Of a stretch of DNA of 64,000 nt, positions 25,503-37,070 are shown piece after piece. The DNA comes from Mesaphorura yosii (Eukaryota > Arthropoda > Collembola > Poduromorpha > Tullbergiidae). Positions within the stretch are counted from its first letter, which is position 1, and each line of letters begins with the position of its first letter. Both the position numbers and the translations under genes were made by a program. The notes under the pieces were generated by a model, which saw nothing but the letters and a program-made list of their open reading frames with translations, searched no databases and was not told where the DNA came from. The stretch covers positions 1 through 64,000 of the forward strand of contig WIXG01000075.1 of assembly GCA_009869945.1 (NCBI GenBank), read 5' to 3'.

Positions 25503-26532
25503 TTAATAATTTCTCCCGGCTTTCTTATACGTGTACAGTCCAAAGATAATTCCAATCAACTGAAGAAGACCAACCACAACCAGCACAATAATTCCAACAG
25601 TTTTCCGCCCCTCCGACAAAATCTTGTCCTTGAGCTTCTGGTAACAGCTCACGTTGTAAATGTTGGAATTTTCCGCTGTTGGATTTGATCTGCATTCCTT
25701 CACTCGAATTCTGCCAATTTCTTCTGAAGATGGAAAATCTGACAGGCTCCTGCAGTCATCCAAGTTGGTGCATTGGCAGCAAGTCAGCGGAACCTTTGTT
25801 TGAGGCGGTTGGGGTGGAATTGGGACCACGACGCCTTCGAAGTCCGACGCGTTGGTGATTCCGCAGCACTCGAATTTGACCATGATGCCATCCAGAACGC
25901 GGGTGAATTCATTGATGTCGTTTCCAACGTTCGGGTAGTTTGCGTACTGGTACTTGCGCTTAAGTTGTTTCACAAGAGCGCTCTTAGTCTCATCTTCAAT
26001 TTTCGGGCCAAACACGACGAGAATGAGGACCAGAGCCACAATCTCCAGGATTAAGATCAACAGTAGGACAAATGTGTACACGCCCAGCAGGCACCTGTCA
26101 TACAACGAACAAAATCAGTGGTCAGTCGATAATAAGATTATATTAGACTAGGAGTCGACATTGGACTTATGACACGGGAGTCGACCTAGGGATTTAACAT
26201 TGGAAGGGGCGGACGGACGGTGAAAATTATTATATTAGAGAAGATTTGTACGTTGAAAATGCTTACCGAGATTCCTTGACAGCTCCGCAATATCCAACAA
26301 AGCTCAGAAAGAACACAATTCCACCGAACGCGATCAGGATGTATCCGGAGCCCTTCACGACACTGATGACTGTGTCGTTGACTTCATCCGATCCAGCCTC
26401 GTCGACTAATTTCTGGAGATGCTCTGAAAAGTTTGGATCTGCCACGATCCATATCCCCAACCCAAGAACGATGGCGCCAGCAATCAGGAAAATAAAGTTG
26501 TAGATGGAAAACAGGAGCCTGATGCAATTCAT
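25503..26532 (-). CDS. Tetraspanin
   Basis: Two exons, 26267-26532 and 25503-26094, encode 285 residues. The four membrane segments are in the classic order: TM1 FIFLIAGAIVLGLGIWIV, TM2 YILIAFGGIVFFLSFVGYCG, TM3 VLLLILILEIVALVLILVVF and TM4 TVGIIVLVVVGLLQLIGIIF. The large extracellular loop has the CCG motif at 165-167 (VKFECCGITN), LTCC near 194 and further cysteines (DDCRS, VKECRS, VSCYQ). Tetraspanins organise membrane microdomains with integrins and other partners. It has a normal short N-terminus, unlike the neighbour at 29.4 kb. The single 172-base intron is GT-AG. Confidence 0.97.
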
Positions 26533-29441
26533 TTTGAGATTTTATGGTGAACACTAGCCACGGGATACGAAATATGATGCACGAGTCAGGAGCTCAACTG
26601 GACGGACGTGTGCGAACTGAATACGAAATGTTGATCGCAATAACACACTTTTTGCGTTGGAGCGGAATCACTTTAATTCGCTTTAATTCAGCACCACACG
26701 TCTGATTGATTCTGTTTTGCGTTCCAACCGCACTTAAATCTCTTTAATCTGCCGTTGGTCGGTCGGTTGGCGGTTTATCGGTCACTCGTCGTGTGAGGTG
26801 TTTACTGTTTACTCAGAGCTTTCTCTACTATTTAACTTGCACTTAGAAGATATTCACAAAAAACTTCAGTCCAACAGCGAATTGAGCTGGTGAATTGCGA
26901 ATGCGAAGTGCAAACGTTTGTTAGTTGTATCCTTGAGAAAATAATGTAATTCCACGCAAATCGCTCAACTTGGGTGGCTTCTGTATGGATTTTGTATTTG
27001 TGGGACAACTTCCTCTTGCGCCGTGTCGTGCCACTTGAATCTAGATTGCCGATGTCAAATATTTGTCGCTTGGCATCAAATGCACGTTACACTGGGTTTG
27101 AGTTCTAGCACTTATTGAATATGAAATATGAATACGAATACGAATACTTTCCAGCGTGCCTGACTGGATTGGAATTTATTACTGTCCCACACAAAGCACA
27201 ATTGGATTTACAATGAGCCATCAGGCGTGTAAATTGCAAGAATAATGCCGTCAATGCAAAACTGGGTGGTGTGCCTGTAGTTTTGTGCTCTGACGTTTGT
27301 AATAGACTTGAACAACTCTGAAACTGCTGCAAGTGTTGGAGCTCAGAACTTGTTTGCTGTTTTACTAATGTCGTTTCTCGTTGTCGTCCTATTCTTAAGT
27401 AAATTATGGTACGATATGATTATGATTATCCAGTGTACACAAGGCAGGGCGGTTGATGCTTGGCATTGAGAGTTGAGAGGAAGTATCGACTGACTGACTG
27501 ACTTGCCTGTGAGTCGGTCTCACTTTTATGTTCCGTCGAATTGACGTACGTGCAGTGCGGTATGATAAATGAGAATAGAATGCAAGCAAAGCTAATGCAA
27601 CTAATGCTGATGCTGCTAATGCCAAAGTCAAACTATGAGTCACCTCTGTCACTGCCTGTGTCTCGATAATAAAGTGAATTCCGTCCCAGACAGTTAAAGC
27701 CGAGTCATAGGTCACGATTTCTCGTAATGCGATGAAAATCTGTGCTTCGTGCCTGCTGTCTTATTGTAAATGTAAATTCAATTGCATGCATGCAAGTTGT
27801 CAGGTTCTTTAATTAGTTTTTAATTATTTATGACGACGACGACGAATTGCATTGCGTGTGCGTGGGCGGATGGCTCTTTCCTCATAAATAATAGCTTGCC
27901 TGGACTAGCCATTCGATTTCTATACATTCAAGCTCTATACTGGCAATTGCAACGTGGTCCTGCTGGTCACCGTCAACATGCCGTTTGCGTTTGCGTGATG
28001 ACACGACGTGACGCGACAGAAATTTCAATTTTAGCAAGCATTCCAATGCCAAAAACCAACTGTAACTGTCTTCTTGGAATTATTCATTGGGCTCTTCCTT
28101 CTTCGAACGCGAGTTCTGAGTTCCGTGTCCGAGTGTCCGTCGTCCGTGCGATGCAAGCAATTTGAGTGAGCTGGACAATAAAGGGTAGGACAGCTTGGAT
28201 AATTTCCGAATTATGGGCGTGCATGTCTACCTGAAGTGCATTTATTATTTATGCCGTCGATATTCTCAAGAACGTCCACCATCCATGTACAAAGACATGT
28301 CAATTTGTCTCTTTTTTGAAGGGCAATACTTATTATAGCAGACTTCTTTGTATTTTGCTGTCTGATGCTTTCCTGCTCTCTTGCGGTTCTCATTTATCAA
28401 CATGGCCAGCCTAGGCCCAGGATGAGTCTGGAATAGTCTAATATGGAATAATGATTGATAGCATTGTGGCATGTCACATTTGAGTGGAGCCCCCTCGTCC
28501 GAGTCTGTGTCAGTTGATTATCATAAGTCTTAATGCAAGTTCCAAGGATAATTGCATGCTTTCAGGAATTATCATAAATAACGACACACTACCTTATATT
28601 TTCAATGTTCAGTGCAGAGTATGTCTCGCGTGTCTTCGACTCAAATCGTTAGATTTGCAAAACGAAGACGTTCACATTCAGAGTAAATTGTTACGTTACT
28701 ACGTTTTGTTGAACAACGCATTGGAGCAATCGTAAACGGTAACAGAATTAACGCTAAATACGCAAACACATGCGCATTTGGCAATTCCGTCGTCGTCATT
28801 CTCGTTTATGGTTTATGCGATTAACGAATACATAAAAGTTTGCCTTCTGTGAGCAAGCGACACAGATCAGCCAATATCGATGACACATCCCATGAATTCC
28901 ATTCCAAGTGCACGCACAATCTGTCGATAAAGTTTATTGTGCAACTAATTCCCACAAAACCACTTTCAAATCATACAATGTGCATTGCCGAAATACGATA
29001 TCAATTATCCCGAGTAGTAAATTCCGTTCTGATTGAACTTCAGCATCAATACTTTTGGGTTCGGACATTGCAAAGAAGCACAAAAGCCACAATAACAGGT
29101 TTTGGACACTGAATCTGAAGATCATTTATTGAAATGAACAGCTCTGAACTGGCGTACATTATTTCTGGATGTGTTTTTCGCGTTATATTCAAAATTCTGT
29201 GATCTGCAATTAAGTATTGAACCAATGAGGTCTCAGTGAGCGAGCGATGGGCGAATGAGGCTGTTTGAGATTTCAACATCTTCCGGTGTCCGGTAGCCTG
29301 TTTCAATAACAATTTATCTCGCCATCGCCTTCACCTTGGCGAACTTAATAACTGCATGGCTGTTCACTCCCAAACATTGGCCAAATGGATCTTGGCGATT
29401 TGTCAACTGAAACGGACGCGGTGGCGGTGGCACAGCGCTGG
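26533..29441. other. Long intergenic region, nothing firm
   Basis: About 2.9 kb. The frame at 27404-27715 (-) looks accidental. A 63-codon frame at 28934-29125 (-) has a signal-peptide-like start (NLLLWLLCFFAMSEP) and ends in a TAA that overlaps an AATAAA. It could be a chance frame or a receptor fragment. Tandem GAATAC copies lie near 27130. Confidence 0.4.
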
Positions 29442-30933
29442 CTACACGTCCTCCTGCATCCTTACGCTGATAATTCGCTCCTCTCGCACTGAATTCATCC
29501 TGACTTGATTTGCTGGCGATTCTACTTGCAGTTTCTTGCCGCTCTCTTTGAGCAGTTTAATTAAGTCAGCAGAATCTTCAATTATTCCATGAATTCCGGT
29601 CATCGAATGGCAAGTCCGGACGCGCTGGCGAAATTTCTCCAGCATTTCACGATCTTGTGGCGGCAGTAGCACTTCGTCGGCAACCAGCTCGTCGTCAATT
29701 TGAGCAAGAATGGCTGCTGCAATGAGCGACCTCCGAAATGGGTCTTCGAAGGATTCTTCTAGCATTTGCTTCTTCTTTTTCCCGATTGGGATGTAACAAA
29801 GTGTCAGCGCCAGCCCAAAGAGCAGAGTTATGCCGGTGAGGAGAAAGAAAATGTAGTGCGGAGCCAACAGCGACTCTCGATACAATTGAAAATCGAAACT
29901 GCAACCCTAAAATTATGCAAAACGTAATTTTATAGAGCTTCACCGCGAGTTTCGCCAATTCCTAGCTTCTGTTACCTCAAAATTCAGTTCAGTAGACACA
30001 TTTGACTCACATTGAACAAATGGTTCACTTGTCTTGCTCAGGCAGCAAGAGACTGGAAGTTCGGATTGTGGATCGAAGTCCGACTCGTCGGTCACACCAC
30101 AGCACGTGAACTGGAATCATGGCGAAATCAGATTTACAAACGAACTGCTGTCTTCGCATCAGCAGTAAAAATTAAGTGATCAGGTTACTTGAGTTTGTAG
30201 CCTGTTCACTGTGCTCATCCCGTCTGAAGACGATTTGGCGGGGAAGTCGTCAATAAAAGTGTGCATTACTGAATTGATTTCGTCGGAACTCGTTTGTTGC
30301 TTCATCAGTGCACTACCACCAATCACACCTATCAGGGTGACCAACCCTACCACGGCCGACGTGTACAAAAGCCAGACTCTTGTGTAGTACACGCCGTAAA
30401 GCGTGGTGTACGCCGTGATCAGTAGGACTGCAGCCCCAACGAATTTTACCCATATATCCCAAGACTGTAGCTCCTGAGTCAATGTCTGGTTTATTTGCAT
30501 GCCTTGATAGATTCCGAGGATCAGAAACTGGCATCCGCATCCCTGTAAGTGGCAATTACAAAATCGCGAATTCAGGAAATTGATTCTTCAATTGGCTTAC
30601 CCCAACCGCACAGGCGACATAAATCAGAATGTAGTGGTACCAGAAGTACATGATCACGGTGTCTTGCCAGAAACTTTGTGTGAAACTAATGAAACCATGG
30701 CCCGGTAGCCATTCAAAGAACGATCTTTTGCCTCTTGTCACTACATCCTTTTCTTCACGGGGCTGCTCTTGATTTTGGTCGTTTCTTCTGAATGCGTCCT
30801 TGATATCCTCCGCAGGCTTAGGCTGAATATGGACTCTTTTCTCACTTTTTCGTCTTTCGTGCTTCGAAGTTGGATTCGGTATCAGTTGATCTTGCCTTTG
30901 CGTTGGTGGACTTGGAGGTATCTCACTTTCCAT
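29442..30933 (-). CDS. Tetraspanin with long cytosolic N-terminus
   Basis: Four exons, 30601-30933, 30189-30542, 29976-30110 and 29442-29906, give 428 residues from the ATG at 30933. About 75 polar, Pro- and Arg-rich residues precede TM1 (YILIYVACAVGGCGCQFLIL). TM2 and TM3 are in exon 2 (FVGAAVLLITAYTTLYGVYY, WLLYTSAVVGLVTLIGVIGG). The loop carries FTCCGVTDES, VSCCLS and GCSFDFQ, and TM4 is IFFLLTGITLLFGLALTLCY. A charged C-terminal tail of about 110 residues follows. CCG and the later CC and GC are typical of the family. The start is uncertain: the frame stays open upstream to 31158. Both ends are much longer than in the tetraspanin at 25.5 kb. Confidence 0.85.
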
Positions 30934-31553
30934 AAGTACATTTGTGGCATGCACACGTCGTCGGAGGATGCGGGTATAATTGCAATTATGGTAGCAAACT
31001 TTGATCCCGAAAACCCCAAATTGTAATTCCAACTTGTAGTATTGAGTTAAAATTAGCTTTGCAAGGCAATGGCAATGGCTACGTTTCATATTAAAACCTA
31101 TACGAGAGGCCAAAGCCAAAGTTGGACATGATCCATGATTTGTGTTAAAGCTGGACACAATTTTGCTTAGAAGAAATTGGCCATAAAATCTTAGTTAAAA
31201 TTCTCTAAAAGCAAGGCTATTTGTTGAGGAGGTTTCAATTCAACATGTGTTTTGTTTACATTTGACACTAGCCAACATTGCCTTAGTTGTACTCAAGCAC
31301 ATTTGCACAGCAGAGAAAGAGGTAACTCTAAGGATACTCGTGTTACATAAGGAAACTTTGCAAAAATCAACGTCACCACATCATCAATCAAATAGTAGTC
31401 TATTGTATCCGATATGTCGTCGCCTCATTATCATGCATGCAACATTTTTAGCCTGACCGGTTTGGCCAGTTTCGCTAGATTTGAACTGAACTGAAAGAAG
31501 TAGTAGATTAATTCAACAAAATCCACGTCAACAGTTCGTGTAGTGTGCTTAAA

Positions 31554-32161
31554 ATGGCATGTTCACATGCACTCAGAATTCCCACCAGCAGCAGTGTCAG
31601 TGGCCCCTTCGTCAGTCTCGGTGGCTCTTTTAAACTCATCATAAGTGCCAACTTGCTAGTGGCGACTGTCCTATCTATTCCGGTTCCGATTTCGGTCCCA
31701 GTTTCAAATTCAATTCCAGCCAACTTGAGCAGTGTGTTTGCATCTCAAGAGGAAATTATTCGCCACGGAGCCAAGGTGCTGACCCATCGCGGTGCGAATT
31801 ATCCGACAGTCAAGAAAGACATGTCTGCGTTGCTGTTTCCGAAGGACGAAGAGCACCACCGTGACCACGATTCTGGGGAGAGTTCTAGGTGGTCCATTCT
31901 CTTCCCTGAACAAGGTTGGCCTTGACCATGATTCTAATGTTTGAACATTATTGGAGTCTACTCATTTTTAAATATGCCCGTCTTAATTTAGACACGGTCC
32001 CTGCCAGTAAATTGAGTTCAAGCAATAATGGCCAGGATCAGCACGGCCATTCCGTGGACGACGTCAGCGACCTCAGCCTGTCAGGCTCCGCGCCATTGCG
32101 GTGTCCTCCTGGATTCACTCTTGGATCAGATTCATCCTGTCGGGAGTTGGTTGATATTTGA
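31554..32161 (+). CDS. Secreted protein with C-terminal RCPPG...CRELV motif, secapin-like (paralog B)
   Basis: Two exons, 31554-31914 and 31992-32161, phase-1 intron, 176 residues. An N-terminal hydrophobic stretch (KLIISANLLVATVLSIPV) sits about 30 residues in, so a signal anchor or late signal peptide is likely. The middle is His/Asp-rich (KDEEHHRDHDSGESS). The chain ends PLRCPPGFTLGSDSSCRELV with C-x11-C, very like bee secapin (RCPPG ... CR). The intron phase and exon layout match the gene at 32.5 kb and the one at 22.8 kb. Function unknown; secapins act as serine protease inhibitor-like or antimicrobial peptides. Confidence 0.65.
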
Positions 32162-32543
32162 AATGTATTTGCTTCGCTGTACTCTAAACATTTTTTACAT
32201 TAAATCATTAAATTCATAGAGAATTCCTTGTTTGACCTCCATTCGCCTCAGGACTTGACTTGACTGATGTTGTCATCAGAATTTTAGCATGCAGCTCGAG
32301 ATTTCCTCCTTACTCAGAATTTGGATTTTCTACAGGAAACTAGTCACATGACTAAAAGTTGAATATTAAGACCGTACACAATTGCATTTAAAATTGAATG
32401 GATTGCGGTCAACGTTTTGTGGTTTCCTTCTAAAAGTCGTCACTCGTCACTGTCAATCAGCAACTCGTACGAGCTTTTGAGAAAATGTAAAGGTTCATTT
32501 ATTCTTGGCATTCGACTTCACCAATCCACGGCACGGGTCAAGT

Positions 32544-33151
32544 ATGCAGGTCCCCAAGTTACGCGATCAGTACAGGATTCTCCGGTTTTTCCTTCCGATA
32601 GTGCTCGTTCTCACATTTGCACTCATAAACCTTCCCTCATCCGAGTCCAGAAATATTCGGAGGCGATACAACCGCAATTCGTGGATAAACTTCCCCTGTA
32701 AGAATTCAAACAACGGCGCACGCACACAAGACATGCGAATGCAATTATTGATACTTTATCTTGGTTAGCAGATCAGCCATGGAACCATGATATAATAAAG
32801 CATTTCTACGCCAGCAGGCCTCCACCGTCGTTCATCCCTCTTGCCCGTGCAAAACAAATACAGGCACCGGCCCCCGTGACGGCGAACGGTCGGAATGAAG
32901 TAGAACTTCTGGCTGGAATTCGAGAATTTGAGAAGCACGCCGAGAAGCCGACGACTGGAGTATCCCAAAAGGAGAAACAGAAGCCCGTGAAACAGAAACC
33001 GTCAATTATGTTCATCGACGGAAGGATGCCAGTGGATCCCAAGCTGGAAATTGCTGATTTGTGCTTAACATGTGGAAGCCATTCCTGCCCGTCGGGCACT
33101 ATCAGATCGCCAAATGGGAGGTGCGTACCGCGAGTAAGAGCAGGAAGATAA
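32544..33151 (+). CDS. Secreted protein with C-terminal CPSG...CV motif (paralog C)
   Basis: Two exons, 32544-32697 and 32772-33151, phase-1 intron, 177 residues. The leader RFFLPIVLVLTFALINLPSS is a signal peptide after a basic start. Basic clusters (RNIRRRYNR, KEKQKPVKQKP) could be processing sites. The C-terminus reads CLTCGSHSCPSGTIR then NGRCVPRV, with C-x11-C between the last two cysteines, the same spacing as in the genes at 31.5 and 22.8 kb. It lies head-to-tail with paralog B, suggesting tandem duplication and fast divergence. The start at 32544 is chosen because the upstream in-frame ATG would put the leader too far inside. Poly(A) signal at 33239-33244. Confidence 0.7.
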
Positions 33152-33244
33152 GCTATGCAGGTCTTGGAATACTTGATCATTTGCCCCTGCACTGTAGACC
33201 TGTGGATGATGTGGACATTCAATATTTGACAGTATTCAAATAAA

Positions 33245-34849
33245 AATTTTGCAAACTGTACTCTAATTAGGGCAATCCGTGTCTTGTCACTTCATCATCA
33301 CTTTTGTGGATGACGAGGCATGACAGAATCCTCGAATGCGATTTTCTCGACGGACGAAGGATGACGGTGGCGGTGGCATACTTCAGTTGATCAAACTTGT
33401 CGAATTGATTCTCAGCAAGATCACCGACACGATTCGCGAAGTGATCTCGTAATTGTCACAGTCGCAATTGGTAATTCGCACCTGCTGCAAAGAGTAAATT
33501 GCATAAGCATGACGTACGAGCGAAGAGTGGGAGCCTTTTTCGTGTGGCTGTGGCATTTGCTATTTGCACAATCGCCGACTTCCGTGTTTAAGTGTAACGC
33601 ATAACGCAGAAATCAGGCTACTGATTGCTGCTGGTGGTGGGCCTGATTTAAGTTAAATGTCGTGCCTCGTCGTTCAGTCGTGGCTGATGGCTGCGGCTTC
33701 TTCTCTTTCTTGCTTGCTGGGTAGCAATTGCAATTGCAACTGCAGTCAGGCAGTCAGTGTAATTAATTAGTAACACGAGTGCAGCTGACTGCTAACTCCT
33801 TTCATTTCTCGCCTCCTGGTGCGTTAAGCTGTGAAACCCCACGCCATGCCACGCCACGCCAAGCCCAGACCTACCATGCTGGTGCTACTGGCTGCTGCAT
33901 TGTTGCCTCCACATGTTGCCTAGAATTATATAACAATAAATCTGCATTTCATGCCGTGTTCTCTCAACAGTCAAGAATTTCATGATGAAAACCAGGCAAG
34001 CATGGAATTGCACACTGCCGGCACTAAATCTGCTTTGGTTAACACGTTAAAGTTAAGTGAACGCTCACGTTTACATTAAAGTGAAATTTTCTTTTGAGCA
34101 GCGCAGCACCCAAAACACAAAACGCCAATCCCAGTCTCAATCTCGATGCATTTGTACGTACTTATCGCTTATCAGCCCAATGCTTAACTTTTAATCTTCA
34201 ATTTCCTTATTGCTACCGTTGCGTGATGCACGATGAAATTCGAGTTCACATTGCACCGGTAAGATTAAGAATAGTATTCGAATTCGAAATTCAACGTTCA
34301 AGTATCATTCAACTCGAGCAAGTGAGATTGGCAATTGGTACTTGATTAAGTGAGCAGTGATCAAGTCCACGATTGCCGATTAGCACTGCTGCCACTGCCC
34401 TGAATTGTTCAATGTTCAATTAGCCACCAACAACATAATGTAATTAGAACAGTAATCAACTGATGTAGGTGATATTGGTGTTGGCAGTGCAAGTCGCAAG
34501 TGCAGTCGAAACAATTGTAACAGAACACAAGATTAGAGAGTGTTTACGGTCCATTGTTGTTGATCTTCGACTTTGACTGCTGAGAACACTGCTCAATTCT
34601 GCTTCGAGGGTTCGATCAACTTTGCCTTGATTCTTGATTCAGTTTGAACAATGTGCTTCGTCTACTATGAACTGCCAAATTTTGCTCACAAGTGTGACTA
34701 CACAAAGCCAGCAGCGGCAGCGGCAGCGTCGGAAAGAATGTGCGTGGGTGTCAGCGTCAGCGCCTTCGCCTTCTTTACGGAAGTCATCGACTCCAACTCG
34801 TAGAAGATATTTAGTGAAATTATCCCAGTCACAGCCGTTTCAATTTCCT
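33245..34849. other. Intergenic, nothing recognised
   Basis: About 1.6 kb before the astacin gene. No convincing gene, repeat or box is seen. An open frame runs from 34634 into the astacin leader but lacks a signal-like start and is taken as 5' UTR. Confidence 0.45.
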
Positions 34850-36811
34850 ATGAAAAATGTGTTCCTACTGCTGACAATTGCCACTCTCCTGGCATGCATT
34901 GCCAGGGACGTGACAGCGGATGGCCCGAATTGTATGCAGAATGGCATGGGGCCCCAAAATCTGTATCACAACGGCGAGATGAACCCGGATTACATGTGGA
35001 GCCGGGTTGGGTCCAAAATCTATGTGCCAGTGGTCATGGACGAGACATACAGTAAGTTGTGCTCTCCTATAGTCAAGTGCCGGGCGCAGACATGTATTAA
35101 ATATGTGGCTTTCTTTTCTGCACGTTTTCCCAAGCCGAGAGACAACTGAAGAGGATCCTGGGCGGATTCAAGGAGATTGAGAAGAAGACGTGCGTCTCGT
35201 TCCACTACTTCAACAATCACACTGTTGGGAATCTGGACCACGTATATGTGACAAGACAGAGGCAAGGATGCTGGTCATACATTGGACGGATTGGAGGGCG
35301 ACAAGTAAGACAGATCAGGGGATTAGGCTGAAGAATCTAAGCTCGTTAAATTTAATGTGGCGCCTGCCTGGCTTCTCCTTCCCTTAGGAAATGAGTTTGC
35401 CGAGAGGTTGCATGAGCCATAGAACGGCCGTGCACGAGATGATACATGCTCTGGGATTCGCACACGAGCACGTGCGTTCGGATCGTGATAACTACGTAGT
35501 GGTGAACTGGGAGAATATCCAACCAGGTAAAGTGGGTCATGTCAGTCATGAAATTCTTTCAGTAACAATACGTGACCCGAGTTCTCATGTCGTACTCCGG
35601 TACTCGTACTCAATAATTCAGGCCTTGAACGGAATTTTGTGAAACGCAAGACAAAGTCCACCGATCCGTACGGACCGTACGACTACGGGAGCATTATGCA
35701 CTACCCACGGGAAGCGTTCTCGATCAATGGACTAGATACAATTACTCCGAAGGTAGCGAAACTATTTGTTTGCCATTGCCCGATTTGCCTTTAGATTGCA
35801 ATCACATTTTTGCATGTCGATCGTAGTTGGTACCGCAGACATCTGCCATGTCATTATTGTCCGACAGCTGTAATTAATTCCTGTATGCTTATTTCTTATT
35901 GAAATTGATTTATTGATCCATCGCGTTTTGACTTGGTCATTTTTTGTATGCAAATGCAGAAAGACGAAGCTCGCATTGGACTCGATCATCGAATGAGCCA
36001 CTGGGACGTGAAGAAAGTTAATCGAATGTACAAATGTGGCAGCATATTTGGCGGTGGCGGTGGCGGCGGAGATTTTGCATACGGGCATGGATTTTCACCG
36101 GAGGAGAATGAGATCAGTAACTTCATTGAAGAGGGGCATGGTGAGGGCAATGTCGATCCTGATTTGGGGCACGTAGATGACGATGACCATCCTGGTCACA
36201 GCCAAGGTCGTGGCCACGGGCACGGGCATGATCACCACAGTGGTGGTTTCGGTCTCGCGGACGCACCCGGACTCAGAGATGAAATATTCGGTTTCGAGTC
36301 TTCGCATGGCGATCGCCCGGCGCCAGCACACAGTCCCGTACAGCCGCGCCCGCGCCAGCATTTCGATGCTGAAGACGATGATGACTACTTTCGCCCAACG
36401 CACGGACCCTTCCCGACGGCAAACAGAAACGGACACTCCAGGGGGCCAGGCTCAGGTCACGGTCACAATTATCCACCTCACAATCGCGACGATGAATTCG
36501 GACATGGGCACTCCAATGGCAATGGAGTCGATGGAGTGCAAGAATCTCCGTTCCCATACAATGAAGGCGAAGACTTTCAATCTCACGCGCACGCACAACC
36601 GCAGTCTCACCCACACTCCCAGTTTAGAAGCGGAAACGGCCCGAACAGCCACAGCCACGGCGGTAATGACAGAGGTCCCAGTCACAGCTACAGTTTCAGG
36701 GAGGACCATCCGTTGGACTCCGACTCCAATTCTAATCAGTTGAGTAGGCGCCAGCCGACGGTGTTTGATGCCCCACCGCATTTCTTCGAGCAGTGTTTCC
36801 CTTTCTGTTAG
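34850..36811 (+). CDS. Astacin (M12A) metalloprotease with long His/Gly/Asp-rich tail
   Basis: Five exons, 34850-35051, 35135-35304, 35388-35526, 35622-35752 and 35960-36811, encode 497 residues. A signal peptide ([20 protein letters not shown]) and a short pro-part ([18 protein letters not shown]) lead into the catalytic domain. The zinc site is [19 protein letters not shown] (His140, Glu141, His144, His150) and the Met-turn is GSIMHYP at about 194. The domain ends near VNRMYKC (240). The last exon then adds about 257 residues with no known domain. They are rich in His, Gly and Asp ([25 protein letters not shown]) and end FFEQCFPFC. Astacins act in hatching, digestion and matrix processing. 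The tail may bind metal or matrix, which is inference. Confidence 0.95.
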
Positions 36812-37070
36812 CCAGAATTTACGAGAAGACTCCATTTCCACCTAATTTAGTAAGTGGTTCAGTTGAATAAATTCCGTACTTTTGAAACGACGTCCTCAGG
36901 AAATTCATTCAAAACTCCATCCGTCCAAGCTCGCCCGTGCGCTCAAAAGGGAAAGGCGCAATTTCCCTCAGACTTGACAAACTTGTCAAAATTATTCAGC
37001 AATTCTATAAGTGCCGTAGAAAATCACTATTAATACATGTAGTATGAAATTAAAACTGAATAGTGAACTC

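Noticed and set aside
27404-27715. Minus frame with an Ala/Leu-rich stretch
   Set aside because: No neighbouring exons or family match; the hydrophobic stretch is short and biased.
28934-29125. 63-codon minus frame with signal-like start, resembling a receptor N-terminus
   Set aside because: Too short, no following exon, and the stop overlaps an AATAAA. Kept only as a note in the intergenic entry.
30934-31158. In-frame N-terminal extension of the second tetraspanin
   Set aside because: It lacks a domain. The ATG at 30933 begins the Pro-rich tail cleanly, though the longer start cannot be excluded.
36177-36743. Second long plus frame and two minus frames in the astacin last exon
   Set aside because: Shadow frames of the His/Gly-rich tail. 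The astacin frame continues from the catalytic domain in correct phase.
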